Positions 1 through 11,809 of a stretch of 64,000 bases of DNA are shown in pieces. The translations under genes were made by a program, and so were the position numbers. Each line of letters opens with the position of its first letter. Positions within the stretch are counted from its first letter, which is position 1. The notes beneath the pieces were generated by a model, which worked only from the letters and a program-made list of their open reading frames with translations, made no database searches and was not told the origin of the DNA. The stretch lies in contig MQVO02000038.1 in assembly GCA_001986395.2 (NCBI GenBank), positions 62,001-126,000 on the forward strand, written 5' to 3'. This DNA comes from Irpex lacteus (Eukaryota > Basidiomycota > Agaricomycetes > Polyporales > Irpicaceae).

Positions 1-1439
1 CCCAGTCGTCCAGTTTTGTATCCTTCAAGACAAGATTTGGGAGAGTAAGCATACCGCGACGTATACTCCCCCTTCCCATCCGCCCCCCGCCGAATACGAC
101 GTTCCGCCAGTGGGTACGTGCGACTGCGCCTCGGGGTACGCTTGCGAGGCTGGTGGGGATGGATAGGCGGTGGGTGGGGTTTGCGGAGGATGTGCTTGTG
201 CCGCTTTTTTCGGCGGTTTGTACAGCGGAGGAGGAGGCTGTTTGGGAGCATCCTGTTGAGGAGTTTCTCGGTCAGCTTGTTTTTCTTTCACTCTAGCGGT
301 CTTTGGCTAATATGCGGTTCATTTTTAATGTGACCCTAGATTTTTGCTACCTTACGATAGGAACACACCATTATGTTGTTCAGAATGGCGTGCGCGACGT
401 CGTAGAGCGGATATCTGCACCGCTCAAGAAGGAGAACATACACCTCGCGTCGCCCATTGTCTCCCTCGTATACAACTCCTCTCCCTCTCCTCCATCCCCC
501 TCCCCCTCTTCCTCTTCCCCAACATCTCCACCTTCACCCCCATCCTCGCCGACATCCTCATCCAGATCTCGGGCGAAGATAGACATCCACTGCACAAACA
601 ACACGGTCTACCCCTCCTTCGACCACGTCATATTCGCCACCCAAGCGAACCAAGCAGCGTCCATTCTCAAATCGTACCTCGACACCATCCCCGATGCCCC
701 CTGCACCTCCAAATTGCAACCAAACGATCATCTTACACACGAACACAGAGGCTTGGTGGTGCAGCAGATCAAGTGTCTGGAGACGTTCGAGTATGCGACA
801 AACGTCGTCGTGAACCATACGGATGCGAGCGTTATGCCTGATTCGTACCAGGACAGGAGGGATTTGAACCTCATGATGGCTTGTCCTTCCTTGCGTACTC
901 CTCCCTCTTCCACTCCTACTCCCACCGTTAATACGGAGGAGAGAAATATGAATGTGGTGCCACCGACGTTCGCGATGGCCACACATGTGTTGCCTGGTAC
1001 GGATGGAGTGTACCAGACGACGAACCCGGTGGTGCCTATCGAGGAGGGTAAAGTGTTGAGCGTGACGAGGTTGGAGAGGGCTGTTGTTAGTGTTGGGAGT
1101 AAGGAGGCTCTTGCAGGGATATGGGTCGAGCATCTTCCTTCTTCACCTTCCTCCCCAGCTCCAAGTCATACACACTCTCCTACGAAGGAAGACTCAGAGG
1201 CAGGGACGTTACAATGGGGATGCGCAGCCGTCGCACGAGGTAAGCTAGGTAGACTACAGGGCGCCGGTGCTGGTAGTGGTGGACCGGGAGTGTGGTTGTG
1301 TGGAAGCTATGCGTATGGGGGGATTCCGCTGCTTGAGGGGTGTGTGGTTAGTGCGAGGCTTGTTGTGGAGGAGGGGGTGTGGGCTAGTGAGGGTGTTGAT
1401 TGGAGGGAGGTTAGGGAGCTGTGGGAGCCGAGTGATTAA
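1..1439 (+). CDS. FAD-dependent amine oxidase-like protein, 3' part
   Basis: This is the C-terminal portion of a flavin-containing amine-oxidoreductase-like protein (NAD/FAD-binding, COG2907-like family); the substrate is unknown. The reading frame is open to the left of about 123 and ends at an intron 271-339 (gtcagc...ccctag). The joined frame then reads ...EEFLDFCYLTIGTHHYVVQN, and the last exon is 340-1439. Family features seen are the GTHHYVVQNGVRDVV segment, VYQTTNPVVPI, and the terminal FAD-contact region WLCGSYAYGGIPLLEGC. A Ser/Pro-rich low-complexity insert lies after PIVSLVYN (about 480-570). The N-terminal Rossmann dinucleotide motif lies outside the window, so the gene is 5' partial. 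The left limit of its first visible exon is not resolved. Confidence is good for the family, low for the exact reaction. Confidence 0.75.
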
Positions 1440-1874
1440 TATGTAGGCTATTTAGAGGGAGAGGTTGTATATATGATGGTGCTGTTATTTTAGACTTTCA
1501 GTTTAACATGGTATATATTATCTGTGGACATATGTAGTGGGTTTGAGAGCGGTTAGCGGAAGATACTTTCAGTGCTACCGCCTGGGACGGTGATCATGAT
1601 TTAAAATCCTCGCTCAGAGCTCGAGTCGAACATCACGGAGAGGCAGAAAAAAACGGCAGCATGGGCCACACAATTATGGAGACGACTCCGTGCCATATCC
1701 CATATCATCATCATTCATAGTTAGACGAATCAATGCAGTGAGCTATCAGATTAGCCTGATAACTACGAGCTTGACAGACCATTCTCGTGCTCCAAACTCG
1801 AAGCTAGAAACACCGTGCCGAATGTTAGGTCAAGCATCTTGGATGAGACAACAAATAAATAAGCCTACTCACGG
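1440..1874. other. intergenic, convergent 3' ends
   Basis: Space between the convergent 3' ends of the amine-oxidase-like gene and the next minus-strand gene. I see no gene, tRNA or repeat here. Confidence 0.5.
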
Positions 1875-2763
1875 TCAATCGTCACTGCCACCGCCAAAAA
1901 TCCCCTCACTACTCAACTCCCACTCTTGCCCATCCGCGTCATCCTTGTCCGTCCTAACAATCGCATTCTCCGGTAAACCAGCAACCTCCACCTTCCCATA
2001 CCCGTTCACCTTGTACCCGTCCTTCGCGAAGAAATTGCCAAACTTCAGCTGCTCAGCCTGGTCGGCGCGCTCAAGGCTGCCGTTGCCTGCCACCCGGACC
2101 TTGCCTGCCTTGAAGGATATTTCGACCAAGTCGCTGCCGATCATGACCATTCCGGGTTTGATTTTGTCGTCGACGGCTGTGATGCGGAACCGGGTGCTGT
2201 TCGTGCGGGAGGCGACGATTACGCCGCTGCGCTTGCTGTAGTACCAGTAGGAGGGATTGGGACCTGTAGTGCGGATGTAGAACCTGAGTAGTACGAGTGC
2301 CAATGAGTAGTCAGCGAGTCGTTTGGGACTTGGCCCATTGGGGGTATGAATCGACACTCACCAGTCCCCGCTAAGGTGATCCGTGATGTGCACAGGAGGG
2401 GCAACCGCGAACGGGTAAGCGGTATCGCGGTTGGACTGAAGATCGAAGAGAATCTTCGTCGAGAACTGCGAGGCAACACTGGTTGTCAGTATTGTGTCCG
2501 CGATATTGACCTTGGCCGGGTTGTGGGTGTAGAGTTGAGGCGTGACGCGAGAGATGCTGCCCGCTACTTGGGTGTTGGAGGTCGTCGATACCACACGCCA
2601 CCATTCGTCTGCGACGGCACGGCTGGCGAAAACAATGAGGTACCGGTATGTCGTCTCATCGCTCACCTAGCGAATAAAAAAGAATATAGCGGTAAGTTCG
2701 TGTCGAGTCTGAGAATCAAGTAGCGGTACATACGTGCTTCGCGTATGCGTAAAAGAGGCCCAT
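1875..2763 (-). CDS. uncharacterised fungal protein, 247 aa
   Basis: Three exons on the minus strand close exactly: 2763-2734 (MGLFYAYAKH), 2666-2362 and 2283-1875, with introns of 67 and 78 bp (gtatgt...ctag, gtgagt...ctcag). The sum is 744 bp, 247 aa plus stop. The joined junction reads DHLSGDW-FYIRTTGPNPSYW. The middle exon contains a DEWWRVVSTT segment and RVTPQLYTHN. I recall similar uncharacterised proteins in Agaricomycetes, but no function can be assigned. There is no signal peptide, membrane segment or catalytic motif that I can recognise. The tail is Gly/Ser/Asp-rich. Confidence 0.7.
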
Positions 2764-2904
2764 GACTGCTATGCGAGGAGTGAAGTTCAAAAGACAGCTA
2801 TTGAGCTGAGGCACTCACAGCTAGTCCGAAGTGTCTTTTATACGTTCTCCTTGTACCCCAGGCGGTGAAGTCAAGCGTTCTCTCTCCTCTGAGTCTGCCT
2901 TCTG

Positions 2905-3240
2905 GCACACCATCCGAGCTGGGAGCGATAGGTTTAGTTTTGCGCTGCATCAAGACAACTGACATAGAAACCCGGAGAACAACAATACCGGACATATGCA
3001 GTGGCCTATGATGTTGAGCAATGCGACTCTATGACGCCCCTGAACTGCCTAGCATTGATAGAGTTTTTGGCATACGATAGCTGCGAAAACCTTGCCGTCC
3101 GAGCTGGGAACGGTAGGTGCAGTTTTGTGCTGCATCAAGACCACTGACATGGAAAATCGGAGGACAGCAATACCCGACATACGTAGTGACCCATGGCATT
3201 GACGAATGCGACCTGCTGACGGCTCTGAGCTGCCCAGTCT
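2905..3240. repeat. diverged direct duplication, unit about 140 bp
   Basis: The segments about 2909-3050 and 3095-3238 are diverged direct copies. Both contain tccgagctggga-cg-taggt, ttttg-gctgcatcaaga, actgacat-gaaa and a final atgcgac...gacg. They lie about 187 bp apart and lead into the longer tandem repeats to the right. No coding frame survives. Confidence 0.65.
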
Positions 3241-4555
3241 TGGCCGAGTAATGCTGCTCCGCGTCGGTAACTGGAAATCGTTGGCATAAGCATGGGCAGT
3301 TATGCTTCGTACATGGACGCACAGAAGAACCTGGACAGACGGAATGCATGCTGGTAAAATGGGAACTATGAAGGTGACAATGTCAGTGGAAGAATCGAAC
3401 CAGGGGATAGATCATGTGTGACAGACTTTGTACGTGTGAGTGCTGCCATGGGTAATAGCTTGTGAAGTTTCGATATACGGATGTTCTACCGTCGGAGCGA
3501 GAAAAGTCCCGCCCAAACCAAGGGGCGTGCAGTATTAATAGCCTCAGACCATCTTGGAAAACTCTATGTCAACTCTTATCGGCCATGACAATAGCAATCG
3601 AAATGGCGGGAGGATTTCCTTGCTATTAGCTAGAAGGGGGAATTGTAAGTGTACGCGTCGTCAATGCACAGATGAAATGCGACCTACTGACAGTTTATGA
3701 CGCCTCTGAACTGTCCAGTCTTGACCGAGAATGCGGTAACTGGAAATCGTGGACATTTATGCTGCGTACATGGACGCACAGAAGAAGAAGCACGAGTGCT
3801 GCCATCTTTCTGAGAAACAGCTATTCTGTGTAACACGCGAAGCTTGTGAAGTCCCGACATACGCCGGATATACATGGTCTGCCGTCGGAGCGAGGAAGGG
3901 CCCGTTCAAACCAAGGAGCGTGCAGAGTATTAACAGCGTCAGATCATCTGTGAAACCTCCAAGTCACCTCTTGTCGGCCATGATGATAGGAATCGAATAG
4001 CGGGAGGGTTTTCTTGCTATTAGCAGAAGGGGGAATTATAAGTGTACGTGTCGTCAATGCACAGACTAAATGCGACCTACTGACGCCTGTGAATTGTCCA
4101 GCCTTGACTGAGGAATGCGGTAAGTGGAAATCGTTTGGCATTTGTGCTGCGTACATGGACGCACAGAAGAACCTAGATAGACAGCAAAGCAGCATAAACG
4201 GAATGCATACTGATAAAATGGGAACTATGAAGGTAACACTGTGAGTGGAAGAGCCGAACCAGGGTATAGATGACTTCGTACGTTAGGATGCTGCTATGCT
4301 TCTGGGCAGCAGCTATTTTCTATGGGAAGTCTTAACATACGCCAGATATACATGTTCTGCTACCGGGGGGAGGCAAGGCCCGTTCAAGCCTTGCAAGGAG
4401 TGCGTAGAGTCCTGATAGCCTCAGATCATCTTTGAAGTTGACTCTTGTAGGCCATGGCGATGAGGGTCGAAACTGCGGGAGGCGTTTAGCTTCCACTAGC
4501 GAGAAGGAAGAACGGTAAGTGTACGCATCGTCAATGCACAGACGAAAGCGTACCT
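3190..4555. repeat. three diverged tandem repeats, unit about 400-470 bp
   Basis: Three consecutive units start near 3195, 3665 and 4063. Each has the same ordered landmarks: a aatgcgacct-ctgac head, taactggaaatcgt, the block gtacatggacgcacagaaga, a gtcggagcgag-type block, a ggccatga-gat-g block, and an end with agtgtacg-gtcgtcaatgcacag. The second unit lacks about 70 bp after the gtacatggacgcacagaaga block. The short frames inside are broken and not conserved between units, so I treat the block as non-coding. It could be the remains of a satellite-like array or of an old transposon. Confidence 0.7.
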
Positions 4556-4894
4556 TCTAGTAATATGTGTATATGAGAGACAGGACGCTCAGGGAGACTT
4601 ACTGGATGATATATGCGCGGTGCGTGCAGGGAGACAAACGAGAAGACCTGGGGATGTACATCAGATAGGAGGGTAGGCCCGAAGTATGCTTTGGGGCCGA
4701 CGTGTAACGAAGCGGGAAAGTGGACTGCGACACTCAGGTGGCAAAAACTCACTCACTGAAAAAGTCGACGCATCGCACTGCCAGTCCACAATTCTCCAAA
4801 GTGCGGTTCATATCCGTTGTCATTCAAATAACAGTCTCATCGTACTCCTACAATGAACGCACGTGGCCAAGTTCTTGTCCTGTACATCCTACAG
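4556..4894. other. intergenic
   Basis: Between the repeat block and the UMP1 stop codon. The short minus-strand open frame here has no recognisable feature; nothing supported. Confidence 0.4.
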
Positions 4895-5586
4895 CTACAG
4901 GCGCAGCTTCTTCTCCATGTCAGCATGGATGTCCATCGACGCTGACATCTCCGACGCTACACACAAACCATGAATATCAACCCACAACAAAGAATGTCAG
5001 TGATGACACCACGACGTACCAGGCATCATGAAGTCAGCAGGCTCGAGCGTGTCGTCCCTTCCCATGAGGATGTCGAGGTGGAGGTTCGATGTGCGGAGGG
5101 CTGGCATGTGTGGGTTCTGTGGGTGGCGTACGCGTTGCATGAGCAGGAAGGTTATGAGTATAGGTAGAGGTGGAAGGGAGAAGAAGAAGGACGTACGTGG
5201 CCGACGAGCTTCCTCTCCATGAGCGTACGCACGGGCGCGTGCATACCGTACACGTTCCGGTGAATGTTAAGCTTCAAGTTATCCTGTGTCGCTTCCCACT
5301 ACATCACACCCATTCATCCATACCCATACGGTCAGTCCAATCACCATAGAGCAGGAACAAAAGCGGGAACGTACGTTCTCCAATCTATCCCTAATAGTGC
5401 TAACAGTCTTAACCTCCGAGGCGAGACTGCGCGGTCCGTGCTTAAGAGTGTCGTGCAGGCCGAGGGAGTTGGCTGTGTCTGCGATGGTGGCGGTCTTTGG
5501 TGCTGAGGCGGGTACGATTCTGAGTGAGGAGTCCTGCAAGTATGTTAGAGGAAATAATATTGGGCTTTGTATTGAGAACATACCAT
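4895..5586 (-). CDS. UMP1: proteasome maturation factor UMP1/POMP
   Basis: This encodes a 20S proteasome assembly chaperone, which is enclosed in half-proteasomes and degraded on maturation. Five exons on the minus strand close to 140 aa: 5586-5584, 5533-5375, 5298-5197, 5116-5020 and 4956-4895. Family landmarks in order are DSSLRIVP at the start, a LASEVKTVSTIRDRLENW stretch, NIHRNVYGMHAPVRTLMERK in the middle, SNLHLDILMGRDDTLEPADF, and the tail MDIHADMEKKLRL. The length matches the family (about 140-150 aa). The first coding exon is only the ATG, directly followed by gtatgt, so the start codon sits alone on the 5' UTR exon. No essential segment is missing. A tRNA gene lies immediately upstream on the other strand. 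Confidence 0.93.
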
Positions 5587-5740
5587 GATGAGAAAGTAAG
5601 TGGATGTCGAGGGGAAGTTAGTGTGGTAAGGATACAAGGTCGCGGTAAGCAGCTTGATCGCGAGACGCGTCAGTCTGCATACGCGTGCTGCGTAAGGCTT
5701 CCGTCCTGATATAATGATATTATAACACCACAATTATATC

Positions 5741-5830
5741 TGCCCCATGGCTGAGTTGGTTACAGCGTCCGACTGTTAAGGCTTGAACTCCCGCAATCGG
5801 AAGGTCGTGAGTTCGAGCCTCACTGGGGCA
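5741..5830 (+). tRNA. tRNA-Asn (GTT) with 17-nt intron
   Basis: The acceptor arms TGCCCCA and TGGGGCA pair perfectly. The A box is TGGCTGAGTTGG and the B box GAGTTCGAGCCTC. The anticodon stem is TCCGA/TCGGA with loop CTGTTAA, giving anticodon GTT at 5775-5777. A 17-nt intron (5779-5795) sits at the canonical place one base after the anticodon. Confidence 0.93.
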
Positions 5831-5833
5831 GTC

Positions 5834-5839
5834 TTTTTT
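5834..5839 (+). terminator. RNA polymerase III T-run terminator
   Basis: A run of six T starts 4 bp after the 3' end of the tRNA-Asn gene, as expected for Pol III termination. Confidence 0.8.
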
Positions 5840-6735
5840 CTTTCCACACTTTTGCATCCCAATCGCTCTCAATCGCCTCTGGAAATATCGTGCAAGTGTT
5901 CGTCAAGCCGTGTCGTGAATGGCGATTGTACGAGTCATCAAGCGCTCAATCAATTTAGGTTCCCTCAGGGGAATCGTTACGCAAGGATCACACTGCGCAA
6001 TGCACACTCTCACACGAGATGAATAACGACATTGACGCAAGGATAGGCTTTATGGCATCTACCCAGAGTTCCGTGGCCCTGTTGCCGTACTTGCGAGTCC
6101 CCTGTCCACAGGCATCATTCCCGTGGGCAGGTGATCACTCTTCTGCATTCACTCGTAGGTTTCCAAGGAGTTCGAACAAAGTTCCAAGGATGCACCGCAC
6201 AGAATTGCGGAGAGAGTGTGAGCTGTGCGGGAGAGTGCGGTCACAAGGGCCTTGGGAGGATCACCTTCTGGCTGGTCTCGTGCGCACTAGGCTATTTGGC
6301 TCTGGCACACCGCGCCCGGCTCGTTCCCAGCTCGTTGCTTTAAACACTCTTGCCCTGCTCTTTCTTGTCCTCTGACTCTTTCTCTCTGTGCTCGCATAGT
6401 TGCGAATAATTCCTCAGAGTTGTAAGTATAACATGCAAGTACTGTAATAATCATGAAAGCTGAAAGGAGTGAGAAGCGCCCATAGTACATCCGCCGTCGA
6501 TCTCCCGAGTCCCGACATCGACTCATTCGACCACGACCGCCGCCGTCTGCAGCCCGTTCTGCAGCCCACACAACTAGCAACACCCCAGTGCTCATCGTCG
6601 TACATGTTCTGCGCAGATCTCACCCTCCTCTTCGAGAGAGAATCTGCAAAACTGCCTATCTGCCTCCGTCGCCCGCTCTTCTCGCTCTCCATCAAGACCA
6701 CCGCGTCCCTCGCCGCCCCACCACGAACGTAGAGC
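5840..6735. other. intergenic, probable promoter of the RanBPM-like gene
   Basis: No gene supported. The open frames here are short and without recognisable domains. The part next to 6736 is C-rich and pyrimidine-rich, consistent with a fungal 5' UTR/promoter, but no precise element can be called. Confidence 0.4.
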
Positions 6736-9528
6736 ATGGCATCCAGGCCGACTCGTTCAGCAAGCATCCCTATTCCCGGCAATGCAGCTCGCAGCATCGA
6801 GTCTGTGATCGCCATACCATTCTCCACGACCCCAACGACCCGACCCCGCCTGGTGAGTGGCGGCAGCACTCGCGCAGCAGTCGCCCACAGTCCAGAGAGG
6901 TTGGTCGCAGGCCGCATCGCAGCCCCTACTACACCCGTGCGTACGCTCTCAGGAGGATATGCAGCAGCTCTCCATCGAGGCCCACCATCGCACTCACCCA
7001 CAACGCCCGTCTTCGAGCCACGCATCATCCGCGCAACGAGCTCACCAGGCCACACAGTCGACACCTCCGCATGCGTGCCCACCTCGCTCACCCGCACACG
7101 CCGCCCCAGCGTGCCCCGCGTCCCCAGCGTATCCACCACGAATCTCCCCTCGCCCGTCTCCCGACCCTCCGTCGCCCTTCCCACCTCCCACACATCCGCC
7201 TCCGCCGCACCACAGGCCCCTCCCTTCGGACGTCCTTCCTATCTCGAACAGACATCCCTGCGCGACCTGCTGTACACCGACGCCCCGCCCCCGAGACCGA
7301 CTAATCCGCTGACGTCAGAGTTGGCCCATCATGGACAGACCTCGTGGGTCAGCACGCCCCCTCCGGCGCCTTATCCGTACTTGAGGCGGGATCGAAGCCC
7401 GAGTGTTGAGACGGACGAGGATAGCAGCGTCACTCCGCCGCCTCACAGTGTGCGTGCGACGCCTGCACCGCCGCCTGTGCCAAGTGCGCTTCTTACGAAT
7501 CCGGTGTTGCGTCTGCCCACAAGGTGGAACGAGCAGGATAGGCATCCTTCGTTGACGGTATCTAGCGATGGACGGGAGTTGACATTCTACGGTATGTCAA
7601 GTACTGTGTTACTGTTCGACGATGGATCTGACTCTACTCAGGCCCTTCGTGCATAGGTGAACGGGACTCTGCTGCTGCGCGCGCGAATAATCCCATCCCG
7701 CCCGCATGTGGTATATACTACTACGAAGTTGAAATCCTGCAGAAGCCCGGTGGAAACAAGGGGTACGCTCGCTCATTCTTCCTCGCAATGCACTAGATTG
7801 ACAGGTCTTTTGCAGACATATAAGTATTGGGTACGTTCCCATGGCCATTCCCCAGTGTATGCAGGTCTCTGATCGATACACAGGTTCGCTGCCCCAGAAG
7901 TTCGCTATTCGCGTTTGCCCGGGTGGGAGAAGCATTCGTGGGGGTATCATGCCGATGACGGATGTGCGTTCGATGGGCACCACAAGGAGGGCCAGTCGTA
8001 CGGCCCGACGTTTGACAGTAGGTTACACTTTCATTCATTCTTGCCCGGACCGACCTTCTCATCCATTGTTCTCTCCATATAGCGGGTGACGTGATTGGGT
8101 GCGGCATCGATTTCTCGCAGAATAGAGCGTTCTACACTAAGAACGGGGCTTTCCTCGGTAGGGCACTTGTCCATTTTGATGTAACTGAACGCTAACATCA
8201 ATGCAGGGATGGTATTCGAGAACGTCGGCAAAGGCATCGACCTATACCCCGCCATAGGCCTACGGCACACCTCCGAGTCCATCCGCGTCAACTTCGGACA
8301 TACAAAGTTCCAATACGCCATCAACGAGCACGTCGACGTGCAGCGGAACAACGTCTGGGCGGGCATACAGTCCACTCCTATCGACTGGGACTTGTTGAAC
8401 GGCAAGGACACGTCAGAGGACGACGAAGGCGAGGTTAGTGGAAGAAGTGATGGTGGTGTGAGTGGAGGGGCGTTAGAGGAGGAGAGGATGAAGGCGCCGT
8501 TGAGGCAGCTCGTGCTGTCGTATTTGGCGCACCATGGGTATGCGAAGACGGCGAGGGCGTTTCAGGAGCAGTGTGAAAGTGCCAGGCGTGCTTCTGGCTC
8601 TGGGGATCACAGCATGGATGTTACATCTGGCGGTAGTGAAGGAGCGTCGTCGCTGGACGCTGAGTACGACTTGCGAACGAGGATCGAGGTGATCAACTCT
8701 GTATTGAAGGGAGACGTGGACACTGCGATCGCGTTGACGCGGGACCACCACCCTTCGGTGCTCGAGCGCGAGCAGGGGCTGATGTTGTTCAAGCTGCGAT
8801 GTCGCAAGTTCGTAGAGCTCATCCTCCAGGCGAGCGACGCGTTGAAGAAGGTGCAGGCTGAGCAGGCTGCGGCGGAGGAGCAGGAACATAGGCAGGCGCA
8901 GCAGTTGGCTGCGTATGAGCGGGCGATGGCGGATGCGGATGCGTTGGAGTCGGGCGTGGCGATGGACGTCGACGACGACGCTCGTCCCTCTATTAGAACG
9001 TCTGACACAGCTACATCCGCATCCTCTCCCACCCCACCCCCGCCACCCCAAACGAGAACATCCCGACGACACTCTCCCCACCCTCCCACTCCCTCTTCGT
9101 TGGCGGCAAAGACGGCGCTGCATACCGCCATCGAGTACGGACAGAAGCTGGAGGCGGACTATAAGACGGACGGGAGGGCGGAGGTGAGGGGGCATTTGAA
9201 GAGGACGTTTGGGGTCGTTGCGTATGCGGATCCTATTGCTGCTGGGGGCGAGGTAGCGGAGATGGCGGGGCAGGAGGCGAGGGCGAGGCTTGCTAATGAG
9301 TTGAATCAGGCTATTCTTGGTGAGTGCTGAGTGATCTGGCTTGTTTACTCAAAAAGTGGAGGATGTGTGCTGATGAGATTTTGGTACGCAGAGTCGCAGG
9401 GCAAGCCGGCGCATCCGGCGTTGGAGACGTTGTACAGGCAGACTGCGGCTGTGGTCGTGCAGTTGGGGTTGCTTGGCGTGGGGCAGGCTGCGTTTGCGGA
9501 TATGTCGAAGGAGTTCTTGGAGTCGTAG
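6736..9528 (+). CDS. RanBPM/Gid1-like SPRY-LisH-CTLH-CRA protein
   Basis: Likely scaffold subunit of the GID/CTLH E3 ubiquitin ligase (yeast Gid1/Vid30, animal RanBP9/10). Seven exons close to 816 aa: 6736-7591, 7642-7762, 7816-7830 (15 nt), 7884-8017, 8083-8157, 8207-9319, 9392-9528. The first 270 residues are Ser/Pro/Thr-rich and probably disordered. The SPRY domain follows (about 272-440: [71 protein letters not shown]). LisH is near 494-530 ([18 protein letters not shown]), CTLH near 557-615 ([19 protein letters not shown]), and CRA at the C terminus, interrupted by an acidic and Pro-rich linker. All domains look intact. A decayed copy of the LisH-CTLH exon lies at 19.85 kb. Confidence 0.92.
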
Positions 9529-9939
9529 GTATCGTTTTCAGGGGCGCAGTCGTGCTTTCTCAGACTGTATGCTTGTGTGATGATAATTGAGCTATGATGT
9601 ACGTTAGGTGTAATTGTTGCTGCTATGTAGTTGTATCGTTTTCATCCGGATTTTTTGCTCGTTGACGCTATCTTTCTGCTGCTTTTCTGTCAAGTCATTG
9701 CAATGTGCTAGTAGTCAAGTTAAAGTCACTCCCATCTCATACCATTTCCCTCAAGCTCTCCAGCGACATCGAGATGTGTGCCCGAACCCGAAGCTTATGA
9801 TGCGGACTCGAGAACTCGTCTACATGACTTGCCGTGACGAGAAATCGCAGCACGGTGATCTCAGTGTACAAGCTGATCTACTACACCTGCCTTTCTGGGC
9901 TTATCACTTTCCCTGCGATACGAAATCTGATTGGCTGGT
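9529..9939. other. intergenic
   Basis: 3' flank of the RanBPM-like gene. T-rich near 9630; no gene seen. Confidence 0.4.
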
Positions 9940-11000
9940 GTATTCCGCATCGGTTCGCCGACGGTAGCTTTTTGCTCTGCACGCTCACCCGCTCTTCGTC
10001 TCCCACGTTCCTAATTACTGAGGTATTGACACTGGCTCTTGCAATTAACTCACTGCGTCACTGCGTGTTTGCACCGAGCTCAACATGCATCCGAGATTCT
10101 GGATTCCCACCTAGCATACTCTCGGTAACTCTCCTGGCCAGATATACGCATATGTTCTTCGCTTCACGGCCACCACCAAAGAATCTGTGTTGGCAGATGT
10201 AGTTGCATTTCAGACTGCTCCGCTTCCGCTTGTGCCTGACCTCACATAAACAAGGCCGAATATATCATACTTATGTGCTACGAAGGCTGCTATTACAAGG
10301 GTGCGTCGTCTACCTCTACAACCTCTCGGAAAGTCCACCAACCAAATTATAATAGACAGTGGCAGTGTTGGAGCGGCTGAAACCTCTCATGAAAACTTTC
10401 ATACCACAGTACCTTCGTATATATATCTGTAACAAGGGATGCGCTACAAGCGTTGTTCTTCAGCATGTGGGCGACTCGGAGCGGGGGAAGCTTGGTGAAG
10501 CGGAAGAACAGGCAGTGGCATGGCGTCCACCGACAGTTAGAAGAATGGTATGAGGTGCGTAGGACCTATTTGTGTCTTTTCTGCTTTGCTAATCAAGCGT
10601 GATGCTCTACAACGCGACGCTCGTGTTCAGAATCCGGACGCCAAGCACGCGTGCGGATGCGGAGGGTCCTCAGGCTTCACTATCGCGTCATGAATACTTG
10701 ACTCATAACGTATATCCCTTCTGAATCCATACTAAGCACAAGAGATCTCCATGCATCGATACCTAACACGTATTCGCACCTATGGTTAATGCGTTCTAGC
10801 GTCTCTAGCGCTATGACATGGTGTTCTCACCTCTACCAAGCTATAGAGCAGGAACTGCAATGTCTGCACTCATTCACAGTACTTTGCAATCAACTTCAAA
10901 CCCTCGATGGATGCATGGGAAGTTGGTATTAGTTAGGTGAGTCAAGGGCAGAGAGCTCATGGCCGTCGTGTTGAGGAGCTGATATTTCAAGTATCTGTTT
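9940..11000. repeat. copy 1 of a duplicated ISA-like locus
   Basis: This roughly 1-kb stretch aligns in the same order and orientation with 20660-21580. Shared blocks are an aagaatctgtgttggcagat-like block, the ISA-like coding relic, and a 3' flank with catccctt/tatcccttctgaaccac-like and gttagcgtct/gttctagcgtct blocks. Both copies are strongly diverged, so the duplication is old. Boundaries are approximate. Confidence 0.5.
10359..10693 (+). pseudogene. decayed ISA/IscA-type Fe-S assembly gene, copy 1
   Basis: A-type iron-sulfur carriers deliver Fe-S clusters in mitochondria. Recognisable remnants are ERLKPL...IPQYLRI and NKGCA (the family has NKGCAG with the first cluster-binding Cys). After an intron the C-terminal NPDAKHACGCGG carries the paired Cys motif, and the frame ends at 10691-10693. 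The segment between is lost: an in-frame TGA occurs near 10551, and the VFxNP junction is out of frame by one base. The conserved central block of the family is not readable. I infer a dead gene. The second copy at 21.04 kb preserves that central block but is broken elsewhere. Confidence 0.65.
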
Positions 11001-11809
11001 CAGTGTATTTTTGATGTTACTCACTCCTCGGGATCTATGATTACCCGTGTGAATTGTACGTTAACGAGGAGTGAACGTCAAGCAGCCGCAAGTTGTATCT
11101 ATCACGACCCGAACGTACGATGCGGCGGATACTCCAACTGACAAATTAGATGTACTCACGGATTGACCTGTGTGCGCATTGTGACATGGTAGCTGCAACA
11201 AGTGCCTAGGCTGCGGGCGGCGCAAAACTCCCGAAGGTGCTATATAGATTCATGAATGCGATAGACGTAGCTGATGGAAGCTTCAGGGCAAATAGGGAAC
11301 AAGATAGATCATCTCTAACGCAGGTGTTCCGACGCGTGCTGTGAGAGGTACACCTAGTACGCCGCTTTATTGATCGACCGGTATACGTCGTATAAATGGC
11401 TTTATCGTTACTGATGAAGCCCTCAGTAGACAAACATTAGAAAGCTCATTTGACGCATTGCAATCGTATTTATTTCCACTACGGTGCGTGAATACATACT
11501 TACACCGTTATCATCTGCTTTACAATAAATGCAGACACGGATATATCACGTACATCCATTGTACTGGAACGCTGGACCTGATTACAGTACTCGCACAGCT
11601 GACAACATCTTTGAGGATTGAGCGTAGTTCCCAGCCTGACGCTCGGGACTGACGCTCGAATGTGCGTCTTCCCAGGTTCATTACATGTAAGGCGGACATC
11701 ACCAGTGCTATCGATGTCGGAACTTTACGTGACGAAGGCGTGGCACATCCCCTTGCATCTTTATCGTCTCCTCCACCATCGCACTACGCATTATACTCAT
11801 CACATTGCC
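11001..11809. other. intergenic upstream of NLR1
   Basis: No gene recognised. The last part before 11810 presumably holds the NLR1 promoter and 5' UTR. Confidence 0.4.

Noticed and set aside
25..291. Minus-strand Pro-rich 88-codon frame at the left edge
   Set aside because: It is the shadow of the plus-strand amine-oxidase exon, whose frame shows family motifs (VLVPLFSAVCTAEEE) and splices correctly at 271/340.
6414..7193. Minus-strand 259-codon frame
   Set aside because: Shadow of the Ser/Pro-rich N-terminal exon of the RanBPM-like gene; no recognisable feature.
8473..9195. Long minus-strand Arg-rich frames opposite the RanBPM-like gene
   Set aside because: Antisense shadows caused by high GC and codon bias; no domain, while the plus strand encodes LisH/CTLH.
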